From: Phoebastria nigripes | Lineage: Eukaryota > Chordata > Aves > Procellariiformes > Diomedeidae | DNA length: 64,000 nt | NCBI GenBank assembly: GCA_035582835.1 | Contig: JAYKAV010000424.1 | Location: forward strand, 38,259-102,258 | Direction of reading: 5' to 3' | Shown: in pieces, positions 1-11,460 of the stretch | Position numbering within the stretch: position 1 is the first letter of the stretch | How the letters are laid out: the number at the start of each line of letters is the position of its first letter | Made by a program: the position numbers and the translations under genes | Notes under the pieces: generated by a model | The model's input: only the letters and a program-made list of their open reading frames with translations | What the model was told of the DNA's origin: nothing | Databases searched by the model: none

Positions 1-443
1 AGGTGACAGAGAAGTGGAGCACTCTGGGTGAACTTCCCTGGTGCTGAGGAGCAGCACAAAGCTTTTATTCCACCAAAGTCCCACTTTAACATGCAAAATA
101 GGATTTACACAGTGCTCAAGAGCTATCTCCAATTAACACTTTTTTTCCTCTTCTCTGTTTCAGTACCAACTGGTGTATCCAGCTCTTCTCTTTTTAATTG
201 AGAATAAAGACAATAGCTTTAACAAAAAAGGTAGAAAATGAATGCCATGGCCCCCACAGAAGCAAGAGCTAGCAGTCTCAGTGAGGTACACCAGACTAAG
301 ATTTTAGCTGATGTCAGGCTCACAGGCCCCCTAAGGTCAGATGGGGCCAGATCCAGGGGCTCTGAGGTAGAAAGAGCTCTGGGGAATGGCAAAGGCAGAC
401 CATGGGAGAGTGGAGAAGCACACAGAAAACAGCTGAAGCCTGG
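1..443. other. Unique sequence, no gene seen
   Basis: Moderately AT-rich sequence with no recognisable repeat, RNA gene or coding signal. The 72-codon open frame at 238-456 runs into the LTR that starts at 444 and has no protein-like features. The last five bases (439-443, CCTGG) are the left target-site duplication of that LTR. Confidence 0.6.
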
Positions 444-570
444 TGTCGTGGTTTAACCCCAGCCAGCAACTAAGCACCACCCAGCCGCTCGCTCACTCCC
501 CCCACGATGGGATGGGGGAGAGAATCGGAAGGGTAAAAGTGAGAAAACTCATGGGTTGACATAAAGACAG

Positions 571-576
571 TTTAAT
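571..576 (-). terminator. LTR poly(A) signal ATTAAA
   Basis: On the minus strand the LTR reads CATATTAAACTGTCTTTATG here. The same ATTAAACTGT core occurs at the equivalent place in the two related LTRs, which supports it as the R-region polyadenylation signal. Confidence 0.65.
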
Positions 577-757
577 ATGTAAAGCAAAAGCTGCACACGC
601 AAGCAAAGCAAAACAAGGAATTCATTCGCTACTTCCCATCTGCAGGCAGGTGTTCAGCCATCTCCAGGAAAGCAGGGCTCCATCATGCCTAATAGTGATT
701 TGGGAAGACAAACGCCATCACTCCGAACGTTCCCCCCTTCCTTCTTCTTCCCCCAGC

Positions 758-803
758 TTTATATACTGAGCATGACGTCATATGGTATGGAATACCCCGT
801 TGG
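758..803 (-). promoter_or_regulatory. LTR U3 promoter: degraded CCAAT box, CRE and TATA box
   Basis: In minus-strand order there is CCAAC at 803-799 (one change from CCAAT), an intact palindromic CRE TGACGTCA at 780-773, and TATATAAA at 765-758. The same arrangement is seen in the LTRs at 30967 and 54047. Whether it still drives transcription cannot be told from sequence. Confidence 0.65.
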
Positions 804-1025
804 CCAGTTGGGTCAGCTGTCCTGGCTACGCTCCCTCCCAGCTTCTTGTGCGCCTGGCAGAGCATGGGAAGCTGAAAAGTCCTTGACTAGTCTAAACACT
901 ACTTAGCAACAACTAAAACGTAAGTGTGTTATCAACATTATTCTCATACTAAATCCAAAACATAGCACTATACCAACTACTAGGAAGAAAATTAACTCTA
1001 TCCCAGCCAAAACCAGGACACCTGG

Positions 1026-3357
1026 ACAAAACCCAAAAGTGTGGTTTTCTTTAGCCTGGTTCCAAGTGCAGCAGTGTAGAGCTGGAAGCCCTGTCTGTTT
1101 TCTCAGCCTGTCAGGAAAATTGGGGTAAGCTCACAGATAGCCAAATCCTTCTTTCAGAATTGGGGGAGACAGCTCTAGGAAGGCAGCTCTACAGTAATTT
1201 TTTCCCAGGCTGAAGGGAATGAGCTGGGATCATTCCAGCCTTGCCTCAAAACTCCCCAAGGGCACTGGCAAATAAACATCCCACAGAGACCGCTGAGAAG
1301 TAAAGGGTGTATTTCTTATGAGTGTGTTTCCTTTGAATTTTATTTATTTGAAGCAACTCTGGATGAGAGTAATTTAAAGATTAGCTATCAGAAACCAGCT
1401 CTAGGTTGTTGCCTGTTGGCAGGTTCAGCCAGTCCACTTTTTATACCACTGTGGCGAGGAATCACTTTCTGTGCCTATCCTTTACTCCTTCTCTTTCAGT
1501 GTGTTTCTATAAGCTGTATTTTTCTTCCTGCTACTACCAATGAACAGATTCCCAAATACAAGATCCTGGAGAAACTAAACTTATAATTAGATGACAGAAT
1601 TATGTGGATCCATATAAAGAGTTTGTCTGGGAGGAACAAACTTACTCAGGAATAGTGATCATATTACTAAAAGGGCAGTATAGACGTCTAACAATTGCTG
1701 TGACAGATTATGGTTAGTCTAAATTATTATTTCTGTATTCTCTGTTTACTCATCATGTTTTTCCACACACTGTCTATTTCTACTGAATCTTTCTAATAGT
1801 CTTCTGAGCCTTTCTGGTTCAGAACCTTGTCTGGGAAGTTTTTTATTTCCTAAGTCAACAGTATCTAAAAAATCTGACTTGCATCTGTTTTTTAAAATGG
1901 CGCTGTAGCCCCATCACTCAGAATACCTAAAAAGCTTCTGATGTGTTACACTGGGAACACTTCATGCTTGCATAAATTGCTAGTTTTATGCAGAGAGCTT
2001 CCTTGGAGAACTCACAAGCAAGGATTAGCCTGGCTGTAATTTTGCATTATACTTCCACAATATGCACTCTTCTTTCTCTTGAAAATATTTCCACTCTTGC
2101 ATCTTGGTATATTGACACATGTTAACAATAACAGATGATAAATTACTGCTTTATTGACTGGCAAGCACATAATCCAACGAAGCACTACAATACCAAGATT
2201 ATGTGAAAGTCAGCATTCTTGGACCAGCCATGGGAGCTAACCTGAGTATGCTAGACATCCATAGCAGTTGAATCACATCTTTAAAAAGGAAAGACAATGC
2301 TTCAGGGAGATTGGTTCTTTGAGAAAAGAAGATTTCAGGATCTGTTCCACACATCCTCAAGCTTTGCCTCCTGGAAAGGCAGACTTGAGGGAAGAATCAG
2401 ATTAACAGCATGAATAAGGCTGGAATAAGGCTTCTAGCTTCATTTTATAAGTGCCCTTCCCCAACAATAACCTCAATCTCCCCCAAATCCTTTATCAGAC
2501 CCAGCACAATTCATCTTGTTGTTCTCATCTTTCCAACTTCCAGCCAGCCACTACAATACTTCCATATCCTCACCCCTCTTACTGCACTTTCATCTCCTTT
2601 CCATTTTTTCTTTCTCTCCATGCTTCAGCACTCGCAAACCTGCCTCTATTTCTTCCAGTCTCCACTTCATTCACCCCATATACTTCTTCAATTTTACCTG
2701 TTCCTGGATTTATGTAGAGGTGAGTAAAGAGTCAACAACTGCTGCGATGGTGCTGGAGGTGCCATGCACTGGTTGGTTGGTTGATTCCAGGCAGAAGGGG
2801 TCACGTGAATTCTTTATCTGGTACCCTGAGAGTGGACATTACTAAATGGTGATCCTCACTTATCCAGCCACCAATGTCCATGAAGGTCTGAAAAACTTCA
2901 TAGCTTTGACATGTCAAACTTGCTGTCAAATTAGGTAGAAATTGGCCAGTGGGTTCACTAAGTGTACATTGGCAGAAATAGAAGCAGAGAAACAAGGTAA
3001 GCATGTACACTTCTATCATCAGGAAATTGGGGTGAAAGAGTCCATCTCTAAGAGCACTGCTTTCCTCATGAAAACGACCAGCTGTGCCCACAGCAGTGTG
3101 AAGGAGTGGACATCAGGTAGTCTAATTTCCAGAAGCAGTTCCCTAATACCAGTCACAAAATTGACAGTCATAAAATGGCCATAAACTAAATCAGACAACT
3201 ATTAAGGTGAAAATCACTGCCTACGAAATAAATCTGACTGTTACTAATATAGAAACACCACATCAAAATATGTATATATTTGCTTACTATCTTCTTGGTC
3301 CTTCAGAACATCGTTGTTTTAAATACAGATCAGGAATATCAGATGTTTGTTAGGAGT
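1026..3357. other. Unique sequence with a pyrimidine-rich tract
   Basis: No gene or recognisable repeat. About 2440-2720 is strongly C/T-rich on the plus strand, which leaves three overlapping plus-strand frames open for 88-109 codons. The proteins are low-complexity Ser/Pro/Phe/Leu mixtures, so these frames reflect base composition. The tract could be an ancient LINE 3' region, but I cannot align it convincingly to one. Confidence 0.5.
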
Positions 3358-3930
3358 ATCATAGAATCATAGAATAATTTGGGTTGGAAGGGACCTTTAA
3401 AGGTCATCTAGTCCCATGGGCAGGGACATCTTCAACTAGATCAGGTGGCTCAGAGCCCCGTCCAACCTGACCTTGAATGTTTCCAGGGATGGGGCATCTA
3501 CCACCTCTCTGGGCAACCTGTTCCAGTGTTTCACCACCCTCAGCGTAAAACATTTCTTCCTTATATCTAGTCTAAATCTACACTCTTTTAGTTTAAAGCC
3601 ATTCCCCCTTGTCCTGTCGCAACCGGCCCTGCTAAAAAGTTTGCCGCCATCTTTCTTATAAGTCCCCTTTAAGTATTGACAGGCTGCAGTAAGGTCTCCC
3701 CAAAGCCTTCTCTTCTCCAGGCTGAACAACCCCAACTCTCTCAGCCTTTCTTCATAGGAGAAGTGTTCCAGCCCTCTGATCATCGTCATGGCCCCCCTCT
3801 GGACTCGCTCCAACAGGTCCATGTCCTTATGTTGGGGGCCCGAGAGCTGGACGCAGTACTCCAGGTGGGGTCTCACCAGAGCAGAGTAGAGGGGCAGAAT
3901 CACCTCCCTCGACCTGCTGGCGACGCACTG
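3358..3930 (-). mobile_element. CR1 LINE, 5'-truncated 3' portion
   Basis: The plus-strand left edge carries two copies of the ATCATAGA repeat followed by GGGTTGGAAGGGACCT, the inverted 3' end of an avian CR1. The element therefore lies on the minus strand with its 3' end at the left. It contains the C-terminal part of ORF2, including the codons for [20 protein letters not shown], a short 3' untranslated region and the terminal octamers. Similarity stops at about 3930, which is the 5' truncation typical of target-primed retrotransposition. No target duplication is obvious, as usual for CR1. Confidence 0.93.
3436..3927 (-). pseudogene. CR1 ORF2 C-terminal fragment (reverse transcriptase thumb and tail)
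   Basis: The frame is open without stops from the truncation point at about 3927 to the natural stop at 3436, roughly 163 codons, ending with GALSHLI. Recognisable CR1 ORF2 blocks in order are [20 protein letters not shown], the [10 protein letters not shown] region, [29 protein letters not shown] and [13 protein letters not shown]. These are the conserved segments downstream of the reverse-transcriptase catalytic core. The endonuclease and catalytic aspartates lie upstream and are missing, so the product would be inactive. There is no start codon of its own; the leading M in a six-frame call is a GTG inside the VIL block. An uninterrupted frame over this length suggests a relatively young insertion compared with the other CR1s here. 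Confidence 0.88.
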
Positions 3931-6900
3931 AGTTCAGTGGTTATGTGTGGTCACCTGTAACTTTTATTGTTCAGATCTATTCTGTTATTTTTTATGGCTA
4001 TCTGCTGTGTATCAGAAAACACTTCTGCAAATGCAGAGCAACAGATTTGCTTTTACTTGTGCAAAGTTCATGTTGAAAGGGAAGTAAGTAACTTCTTCAC
4101 ATGGCTTCTCTGCCTGAAAAACTGCATGGAAATGGAGGAAGTAATGTATTGCAGGGGAGAAGCCATAAACTGTGGATGTGAGTTATATTAAGACCTCACA
4201 GACTGCTGTTAATCATTTTACATCACACGTTCACCATTAAAGCCAGGGGCATAAGGATACCTGAGCATACCCTCCTTTCAAGATATATAATGCCATGACT
4301 TCACATGAATTAGCCCCAGCAGGTATCTACCAAAGTGATGGAGAATCAAGTTTCAAGGCAGCAACTTTATTTCATGTATAATGACAGAAAAGCACAAAGA
4401 AAAGTACTTAGTAGAAAATTTGTGCTAGTCTTCAGCATCATCCTGGCTTTGCTTTGGACGGGCTGCTTTGTGCCTAAGGGATGAGTCAGACACCTAGCAG
4501 TGACATTTATGGAAATTGTTTGTATGTGTTAAGATCAGAATATCCACCTGGGGGCTGGTTGTGCTGTTCAGAGTGGAGAATTGTGCATGCCAGGGATACG
4601 TTTCCTCCTAAATGCATGCATATATTTCTCACCTTTGTCATGGGAATTGCAAGAAATATTTCCTTTTCTTCCATTTCTCAAGGAGCCTTGAGAGAAAGCT
4701 AACAAGACAGACAGTAGGACAAGATACTGAGGGGGAAAAATGGCACAGATGCACTGAAATCATTAAAGCTAGTCTGATTTATATTAGCTGAAGGCTTTAC
4801 TTGGAGATGAACAACACATTTAAACAGCACCACAAGAGCAAAATTCTAACCTCAGCTAAACTAAGGACTGAAACTTTGGTCTGTTCATGTTGCACAAATT
4901 TCAAGGAATTAATAAATAGTAGTGCCAATGCTACTGAAGCATAGTATATCTGCAACTGTCAAAATGTTGATGGTAATAAAATATGTGGTTAGGAAGACAG
5001 GAAAAGCTCCCTGGCCACCTCCTCACCACTCAATATGTTTCACTTCCAAAATGAAACACAGAATTATTTAAAATTAACTGAACGCAAATACAAAGTGTAC
5101 TTTGCAGAGGACCTGACTCTGCTTGCTCTATTGAGGATGAATAGGAGAGGGCTCTTGGAGGGAATTATTACATCCTGCCACTTCCTTTAAAACAATTTTA
5201 AGGAACATCAGGTGCTGCTTATAGCTGTGACAATATCTGACTACCCATTCCAGGCAGGCAATAAAGAGCCATGAGAAGCATTTGCTGGCTTTCCACCTCC
5301 CAGGGCCGAGCAGCAACTGAGATCCTCCATGCATTCTGCTCCAAGAAAGTAAAAGAAACTTTGGGTGGCTGCCTGTGATGCTGCAAGGAGTGGCATTAGC
5401 CCCACTTACTTGTTACTATGGAGATCCATTCTGTCATCCCACTATAATCATTTTGTCAATGACATTTTGTTGTTTGCTGATGAGCCTGCTGTTAGGAGAA
5501 AGCATTTTTGTCAGAGGTTAAGAAGAGCTCTTTGAGACTCCTGCTTGCACGTCATGCAGAAGAGGGTTGAATCAGTGAGTGCAGGAGAAGTGCATCAGCA
5601 GTGACCTTCCTCCGCTGGAGCTGAGCAGGGCTGCGATGTGGCTGACCTGGAAGATCCCATACAGAAGGTGTGGGTGCATTTACAAGTGACTACAATAGCA
5701 CTCACAGTGTTAACCAAGGGCAAATTATCTGAATATCTGTACCCATGTTAAAATCAAATAATGTGTTGTGTGAGATCAAAGGCATGGGATTCTTCTTTGT
5801 ATTTTTCTCATGTTCAATATTTTTATAAATCTTGAACAAAAAAAAGCAGCGGCTTTCTGCCCCATTCTCATCACATGAATTTGGTATTCCTGGGAGGACT
5901 GTAATGAGTTGTCCGTTCTAATGTCCCAAGTTAGGAGTGACTCCACTTGCGCTGCAGAAATTTGTAATAGAAATATGAAGACTAGTATGAATGGAGCAAG
6001 AATGGAAACGTGCAAAAGCACTGGAGGAAGCAGCAGAACAAAGGTTAAAAGGAGATGCATTTGTAATCGCCACAGAGCTCAGTATCTGTGATTTCATTCT
6101 AATGAAAAGGAGGAACAAACTGAGCTAAAGTTAAAGTTGTCAAGTGGATGAAGAACAGGACTAGAGCTTATCAGGCAAGGAAAATAAAAGTTGTGAAATT
6201 TAGGAATTTTGCCTAACAGTAACAAGGAGTGAGTCAAAATCACAAGGCAAACAATCCAAAACAGCATTCACTCCTAAAAGGTATAAAAGGCAAGTCCAAA
6301 ACCCAAGATACATGATGAGGCCGCAGCTGCACATGTCCTTTGTCCTCCACGTTGCATACAAGAGGTCGAAGACTGCTTGGGCACATGGGTCTTGCTACTT
6401 GTGAGTATATAGGTCAGAGGAGAGTGCGTGAATGAAGCCTGTGAGAGACTGAGGAGGAGTGGGTAAAAGTAACTTGCTTAGAGATTTTTGTATTGCAAAA
6501 TCACCTTTCTTTCCGTAAGATCTCTTGCAGAGTTCTGTTACAGTAATTTCTTACAAAGCCCATAGAGTAATATGAGTGCAAAGGTCTGAAACAAGCTTAA
6601 AGATTTTCTGAAGATTAGGATTCCTGGGATGTTTTCGCAATTCTGTCACTTTTCTACTGAGCAGGAAAATCTTTTATTAGACTGAGCAGTATAACTGGGA
6701 AAAAATATACAAGGTTTTCTGCAGAGTATGTCTCTTCTTAGGATCAGAAAAGGAAAAAACAAAGAAGTTAACCTCTTTGCAGGTAGGGAACTACTTCTCT
6801 GAATTTATCTTAATTATGTTAATTGCTTAGACAACTTCAAGGTACAGTTACATGAGTATTTGCGCACTGGCAAATTTATTTGATGTAGGTCAGCAGTATT

Positions 6901-7782
6901 GTGTGAGAGCTGTGCTGTAAACCAGATCAGCAAAATGAGCTGGGGTTAAAATAGCAACTAGCAAAAAAAAAGCTGCTTCTTTTTTAATCTTTTTATTTGC
7001 CAGAACATTTCCTTGGTTTGATTTAGAGCACCCGGGGCCTCAGAATCAGCGTGGTCAATGGAGGAGACAGGAAAGAGGAGCACGAGGAGAATGATGGGGT
7101 CTTCGAAGGGCACCAAGAACTACCCTGCTTTCCCTTGCTGCCTTTGAAGCAGAGCCATCCTGCACAGCAGTCTGTGCCTTGCTTCTCTTTTGCCTTGGGC
7201 TTGTCTTTATTTAGGGGTACTAGAGAAAAGAAAGGAGGGGTCAGAGTGTCAGGAACAGCTAATTTGGGGCATGATGCTGGTGGATTTGCTGCCCATGGTC
7301 TACCAAGCACAGATAAGCTCCAAACACTGCAGGCAGGAATCAAGTACAGCTGAACTGCTTTGGAGACCAAATGCTTAGACACTGGCTCAAGGGCAACCTT
7401 AAAGCTGTCCTAAGTACTGCCACGATGGAGCTGTGTTTGCCACATGGCAAATTACAAAGCTAGCAGAGATACGGTCTCCCACAGTGGACCTTCTTCACAG
7501 GGATATTAGCAGGCCTAATAATCAGTGATCTTGACTTATTCTCATAGACTTTGTTGAAAAGGTAGCAAGTATCATATTCCTTCTGAATTTGGCATATATC
7601 TTTGAAAGTCCTCAGAATGACAAAGAATCAAAGAGCAGCCTAAGAAACTACACACCCAGCCACTGGGCGAGAGCGAGGGAAACCAGGGCGGTGCAAATTC
7701 AGCCTGGCTGACATGGCATGCACTTCATTTTGTGTTTTTTAGGACAGACACAGCTTTTTCGTTGGAGTAATTGATTTTTTTA
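3931..7782. other. Unique sequence, no gene seen
   Basis: No coding signal, RNA gene or recognisable repeat. Open frames reach 119 codons (7023-7382, minus), with an overlapping frame of 100 codons on the other strand in the same GC-richer patch and no domain-like features. The segment at about 5430-5560 has evenly mixed composition and could be conserved non-coding DNA; that is only a guess. Confidence 0.5.
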
Positions 7783-7895
7783 AATCATAGAATCATAGAA
7801 TCATAGAATCATTAAGGTTGGAAAAGACCTCTAAGACCATCAAGTCCAACCGTCAACCCAACACCACCATGCCCACTAAACCATGTCCCTAAGCA
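7783..7895 (-). mobile_element. CR1 LINE 3' tail, about 113 bp (copy 1)
   Basis: Three ATCATAGA repeats at the left are followed by ATTAAGGTTGGAAAAGACCT and the body that reads CACCACCATGCCCACTAAACC. This is the inverted 3' end of the same CR1 subfamily as the copy at 63639. The copy is truncated at CTAAGCAC, leaving only the 3' untranslated region. Confidence 0.92.
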
Positions 7896-7936
7896 CAGAA
7901 TCATAGAATCATTAAGGTTGGAAAAGACCTCTAAGA
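7896..7936 (-). mobile_element. CR1 LINE 3' tail, about 41 bp (copy 2)
   Basis: A second AGAATCATAGAATCATTAAG block and GGTTGGAAAAGACCTCTAAG follow copy 1 directly, in the same orientation. Only about 40 bases of element remain before the sequence changes to an AT-rich palindrome. It is either a second, extremely truncated insertion or a duplicated tail of copy 1. Confidence 0.85.
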
Positions 7937-7942
7937 GATAGG

Positions 7943-7984
7943 ATAAGATATATCTTATAAGATATCTTATAAGATATATCTTAT
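7943..7984. repeat. Perfect 42-bp AT-rich palindrome
   Basis: The arms are 21 bp each with no spacer, centred on GATATC at 7961-7966 (axis 7963/7964). The left arm begins ATAAGATATATCTTATAAG and the right arm is its exact reverse complement. It is built from alternating AAGATAT and ATATCTT units. It lies six bases from the truncated end of CR1 copy 2. It could extrude as a cruciform or fold as a hairpin if transcribed. Confidence 0.95.
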
Positions 7985-10900
7985 ATCTAAGATATAAGAA
8001 ATGATAGTCTAGTGTTGAGGGACTTTAACAGGACTGGAATTATTTCTCTGTACAATCACTGACAACTACACAAGGACATTTTAACAGCTGCAAAGTGAAA
8101 GCAGACAGGCTGCGAGAAGGACTGCATGGCGTGACAAAGGCATGACAAAGGCATGACTTTTGCTCTGACCATTTTCTGACAGTTAAGTCAAATTTCTCTT
8201 TTCTGATCACTGAAGGTTCTCTGAGATTTATTGGTAGGCTAAAAGGTCTGGCCAGTCTCAGCTCTCTCTTTACATTTAAGTATTCTCCTTTATAAAGGAA
8301 AATAGCCTCTGTTTTGTCAAACTAAGCATGCCAGACTTTTTCAGACTTAGAAACAGTGCTTGAAGTACGGCTAACACAAGGTGTGTTCCTTGCCCTAAGT
8401 TTTGCACACTCACTGTGACAATGTAGGATGTATGTAGCTCAGCTTCATACAAAACCTACAGCACTTTGTGGCAAATAAGATCACCGCCTTCTGGGAAGGA
8501 GCCCATTGACCTAAGTATCTGATGTCAGCCATGACATGATTAACCAGTCTCTTCTGCAGGTTAGGACACACTGAGATCTATGCTAAGCAGTATGGTGGGA
8601 CTGAAGTCTAAGTCCAGTAATCATCCTACATGAACTAGAGCTTGTATAAACCCTGCATTTATATGGATGTCATCATACAGATGCTTTAATTGTAAAGTAC
8701 CTTTAGCACTGTCCCAGCCTGCCACTTCCCCTGAAAAGTCTGTAAGTGGACAATTTCTAGCATCTGCTTTTGTTGTCTTAAGCATGGATGTTCTGATTAT
8801 ATACAAGATTCAAGAGGGGTGTCACTGTTCCCTAAAACTGTGGAAGTGATACTTTGCTATCCTTTTCTGGAGACATCTCACTTGAATCCAGCTTAGCTTT
8901 GAAGTTGTCTCTCAATGGCTGCCTCACAAAGGGCCTGAGAGTAACCCTGGGGCTGGGCACTGTGCTCTGATCACTCTGTTATTTCTGGCTGGTTCTTGAG
9001 GAGCTCCATCAGTGACCCCATCCAGCCAAAATTTCCTCTTACAGTATCCCTCCCACTATGTCCCACATAGCTCTTTCCTGTCAATCTAATCTGCAGTCTC
9101 CAGTTTAACTACAGTATCCAATGCTTTGCAGAAGTTCAGATGCATGAGACGTATTGCTTGTCCTTTTTAAACTGAATTAAGGATTAAGACAACATTTCAC
9201 AGGAAAAGTTTTCATTTAGAGTGTCTTTGTTACATCAGCAGCATCAAATGTTTCACTGCTTAAATTTACAGCTAAACAGTGGTTGCCAAAGCTTTACATT
9301 GGAAAATTAGTTTTAGCGTAAATGAATTTTAGAAAACCCAGATGTCTACACTTAATGATTCTTGAAAGGTTTTAATTTCCACCATGTTTCTTTGCTCACA
9401 CTTTACATCAGGCTCATTAACTTTCAGCCCAAATATACAGAAATTGCTTCCCTCTGAGCATAGCCTCTGGTTTGTTGAAAACATTTTTTTTCTCATGTCA
9501 GCTCTATCATACGAATCACATGATTTTCTGTTATTAGTATATCATTTGCATGGTTTGTAATCAGGCATGATTTTCTGACTTCATCACAGTCCCATTAGCT
9601 GCATGAGCATATGTAACCCAGGAAGGGACCGTGCAACCAACTAACACAAAACTGCCAGCGTATTTTGTAGCTATTCAGACTGTGATCCACTGCTGTACCT
9701 GTCCAGCTTTATGACACTGTACTACAGGGGAGTAATAGCCTTATGCCACTAAAAAACTGCAGGAACGCAGTGCTAACAAGTGCCTGTAGGGAAGGAGCAC
9801 TCACCCATAACTCCAGGATCCCAGAGAAGACTCTCGTCTCCATGAAAGGTTTCAGGTAAGACCCTGTGAACTTGCTGAGATCTGGGTTCACAGAGACATG
9901 TGCAACATCTGCGTTCAGGTGCCTCTCTGCCAGTGGGATGGCTGCTGGTTTCATTTAGGACCCTCTGCTCTCTATCCGGGGCTGGGAGAGCTGAGCTCCT
10001 TGGGACTGGACCGGACCTGCAGCCACCTACAAGCGGAGCAGCTCAAACCTTCCAGCAGCAGGGTCTGCAGTGGAGGTGTCGTCAGCCCTGCCTGGTTGGT
10101 GTGTCACGCAGGAGGGATGGACCTGGGTCCTCCCCAGGGTTAAAGGCAGCCCTGACCATGAGGCTCCTGCATGGGAGCAGAAGGCAGCACGCTCCTTCCC
10201 ACTCAGCTTGTTCCCCCAAAAAAAGCATGGCCGGGCCTTGCACCCTCAGGGTGCGCAGCACCAGTGGGGGCCTCCTGAAGGCCAGGGCATGGGGAGGCCC
10301 CCACGAGCACCCACCATGGGCACGACTTTTCAAGGGGAAAGGCAAAGATCGCGTTCTTGGGATTGGGCACCTAAATTCCTTCAGGTTTCTTCTCAATTTG
10401 TTTTTAATCTGAGATTTGGTCTCGCTGCCTCTACCCTGCAGTCTAATGAAATCTGCTTTTTATAAAACAGAAAACAGTTTGGAAACTCAGATGTAGAAAA
10501 ACATTTTAGGTCCAGACTTGCAAGCTGCGGGGTGTCCCTCGCTGGCAAGTGACAGCCCTCAGTGGAGAGTCCTTAACACTGTGGACATAATTTTTAAAGA
10601 AGAATCCCATACACTTTGCTGTGCTGTGTAGCATATTGCAGAGCTGACACCTGTGGTAGGCAGTTGGGTACCCCTCTAGACACCAAAGGTGTGAACAGGA
10701 ATGGTAGCTGCACAGTATATTTTTATTCAAATGTGAAAAATAAGGGAGAGAGCAGGGGTCTGTTAACAGAAAAAGTTGCCTTCTCCATCACACTGCTCAC
10801 ACACTCTCTGTGTCTTTCTAAGAATAACCCTGTCTCTACATTATGAATTTTTTATGCAGAGAAGAGATTCTGCATGCTTCAAAAGTCACTATGTGGACTG

Positions 10901-11329
10901 ATGTTCATGAGAGGTTGCCAAAGAATTCCAATAAAAACATATTTTTAAGCTTAATATTTTTGCAGAATATTGTTTGCATAGTCAGCATTGCAGTCCTGTC
11001 AAAAAAAGCAGATTAACTTTGTTCAGTATTATTAATATTGTTTACTTGCTAGAGATAGAGCTTTGATCACTTCAGTAACTCTTTTTATGAAATTTTGGAT
11101 ACCGATTTCATAAAAAATCGTGAAATTACTTGTGAAAACACCCTCAGTTCTTAGAAGCAAACAAACAAAAAACTTCCAGAAAAATACATGCAATTTTTTT
11201 TAATGTTTTGGTTGGCTCTTCAATATTTATGAAGTTATGGTTATTATCTTTTTTTACTGAAGATCCCAGATTGTATTCCAATCACCTTTTTCCCTTTGAT
11301 CATTTCACAGTTTATTAAGTTCCCATGTC
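7985..11329. other. Unique sequence with one GC-rich patch
   Basis: No gene recognised. A short tandem duplication of ATGACAAAGGC lies at about 8140-8160. The patch 9890-10400 is GC-rich relative to its surroundings and is open in several frames on both strands (up to 170 codons, plus strand 9900-10412). The translations are Arg/Gly/Ser/Pro-rich and look like composition effects. Confidence 0.5.
11082..11116. repeat. 12-bp inverted repeat with 11-nt loop
   Basis: TTTTTATGAAAT at 11082-11093 is the exact reverse complement of ATTTCATAAAAA at 11105-11116, separated by 11 bases. It is an isolated AT-rich hairpin with no flanking repeat to explain it. Confidence 0.85.
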
Positions 11330-11460
11330 CTGAGATATGTAGTAAATACTCCATGCAGATGACTTATATAGATTTCATAGATGGGTAAAATGAGTCTCAA
11401 GGAAACAATAACTTTCCCAAAGTCACAAAACAAGGTCAGAGTAAAGCAGCAGAAGTGTGA
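11330..11460 (-). mobile_element. Ancient MIR-like SINE remnant
   Basis: The plus strand reads AGATGGGTAAAATGAG at 11379-11394 and then CTTTCCCAAAGTCACAAAAC at 11412-11431. That is the layout of an inverted MIR/CORE-SINE region: inverted CAGTTTCC, then inverted GGGCAAGTCAC. Similarity is low and the edges are uncertain. The call rests on the spacing and order of these two blocks as I remember the consensus. Confidence 0.55.

Larger units (their letters stand above)
444..1020 (-). mobile_element. Solo LTR of an avian endogenous retrovirus, 577 bp, minus strand
   Basis: Read on the minus strand, the element begins TGTCCTGGTTTTGGCTGGGA and ends with CCACGACA, so it has the standard TG...CA termini. 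It is flanked by a perfect 5-bp duplication, CCTGG at 439-443 and at 1021-1025. No internal retroviral sequence or second LTR is present, so this is a solo LTR left by recombination between the two ends of a provirus. A TATA box, a CRE site and an ATTAAA poly(A) signal are recognisable in the expected order. A 5-bp duplication is typical of ERVL-like (class III) and some other ERV groups; the exact family is not assigned. It shares its U3 start and U5 end with the LTRs at 30967 and 54047 but has a different middle. Confidence 0.93.

Noticed and set aside
2410..2845. Three overlapping plus-strand frames of 88-109 codons
   Set aside because: They lie in a pyrimidine-rich tract and all three frames are open, so composition explains them.
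9900..10412. 170-codon plus-strand frame in a GC-rich patch
   Set aside because: All nearby frames on both strands are open because of GC content. The translation is Arg/Gly/Ser/Pro-rich with no domain, and no splice or start context stands out.
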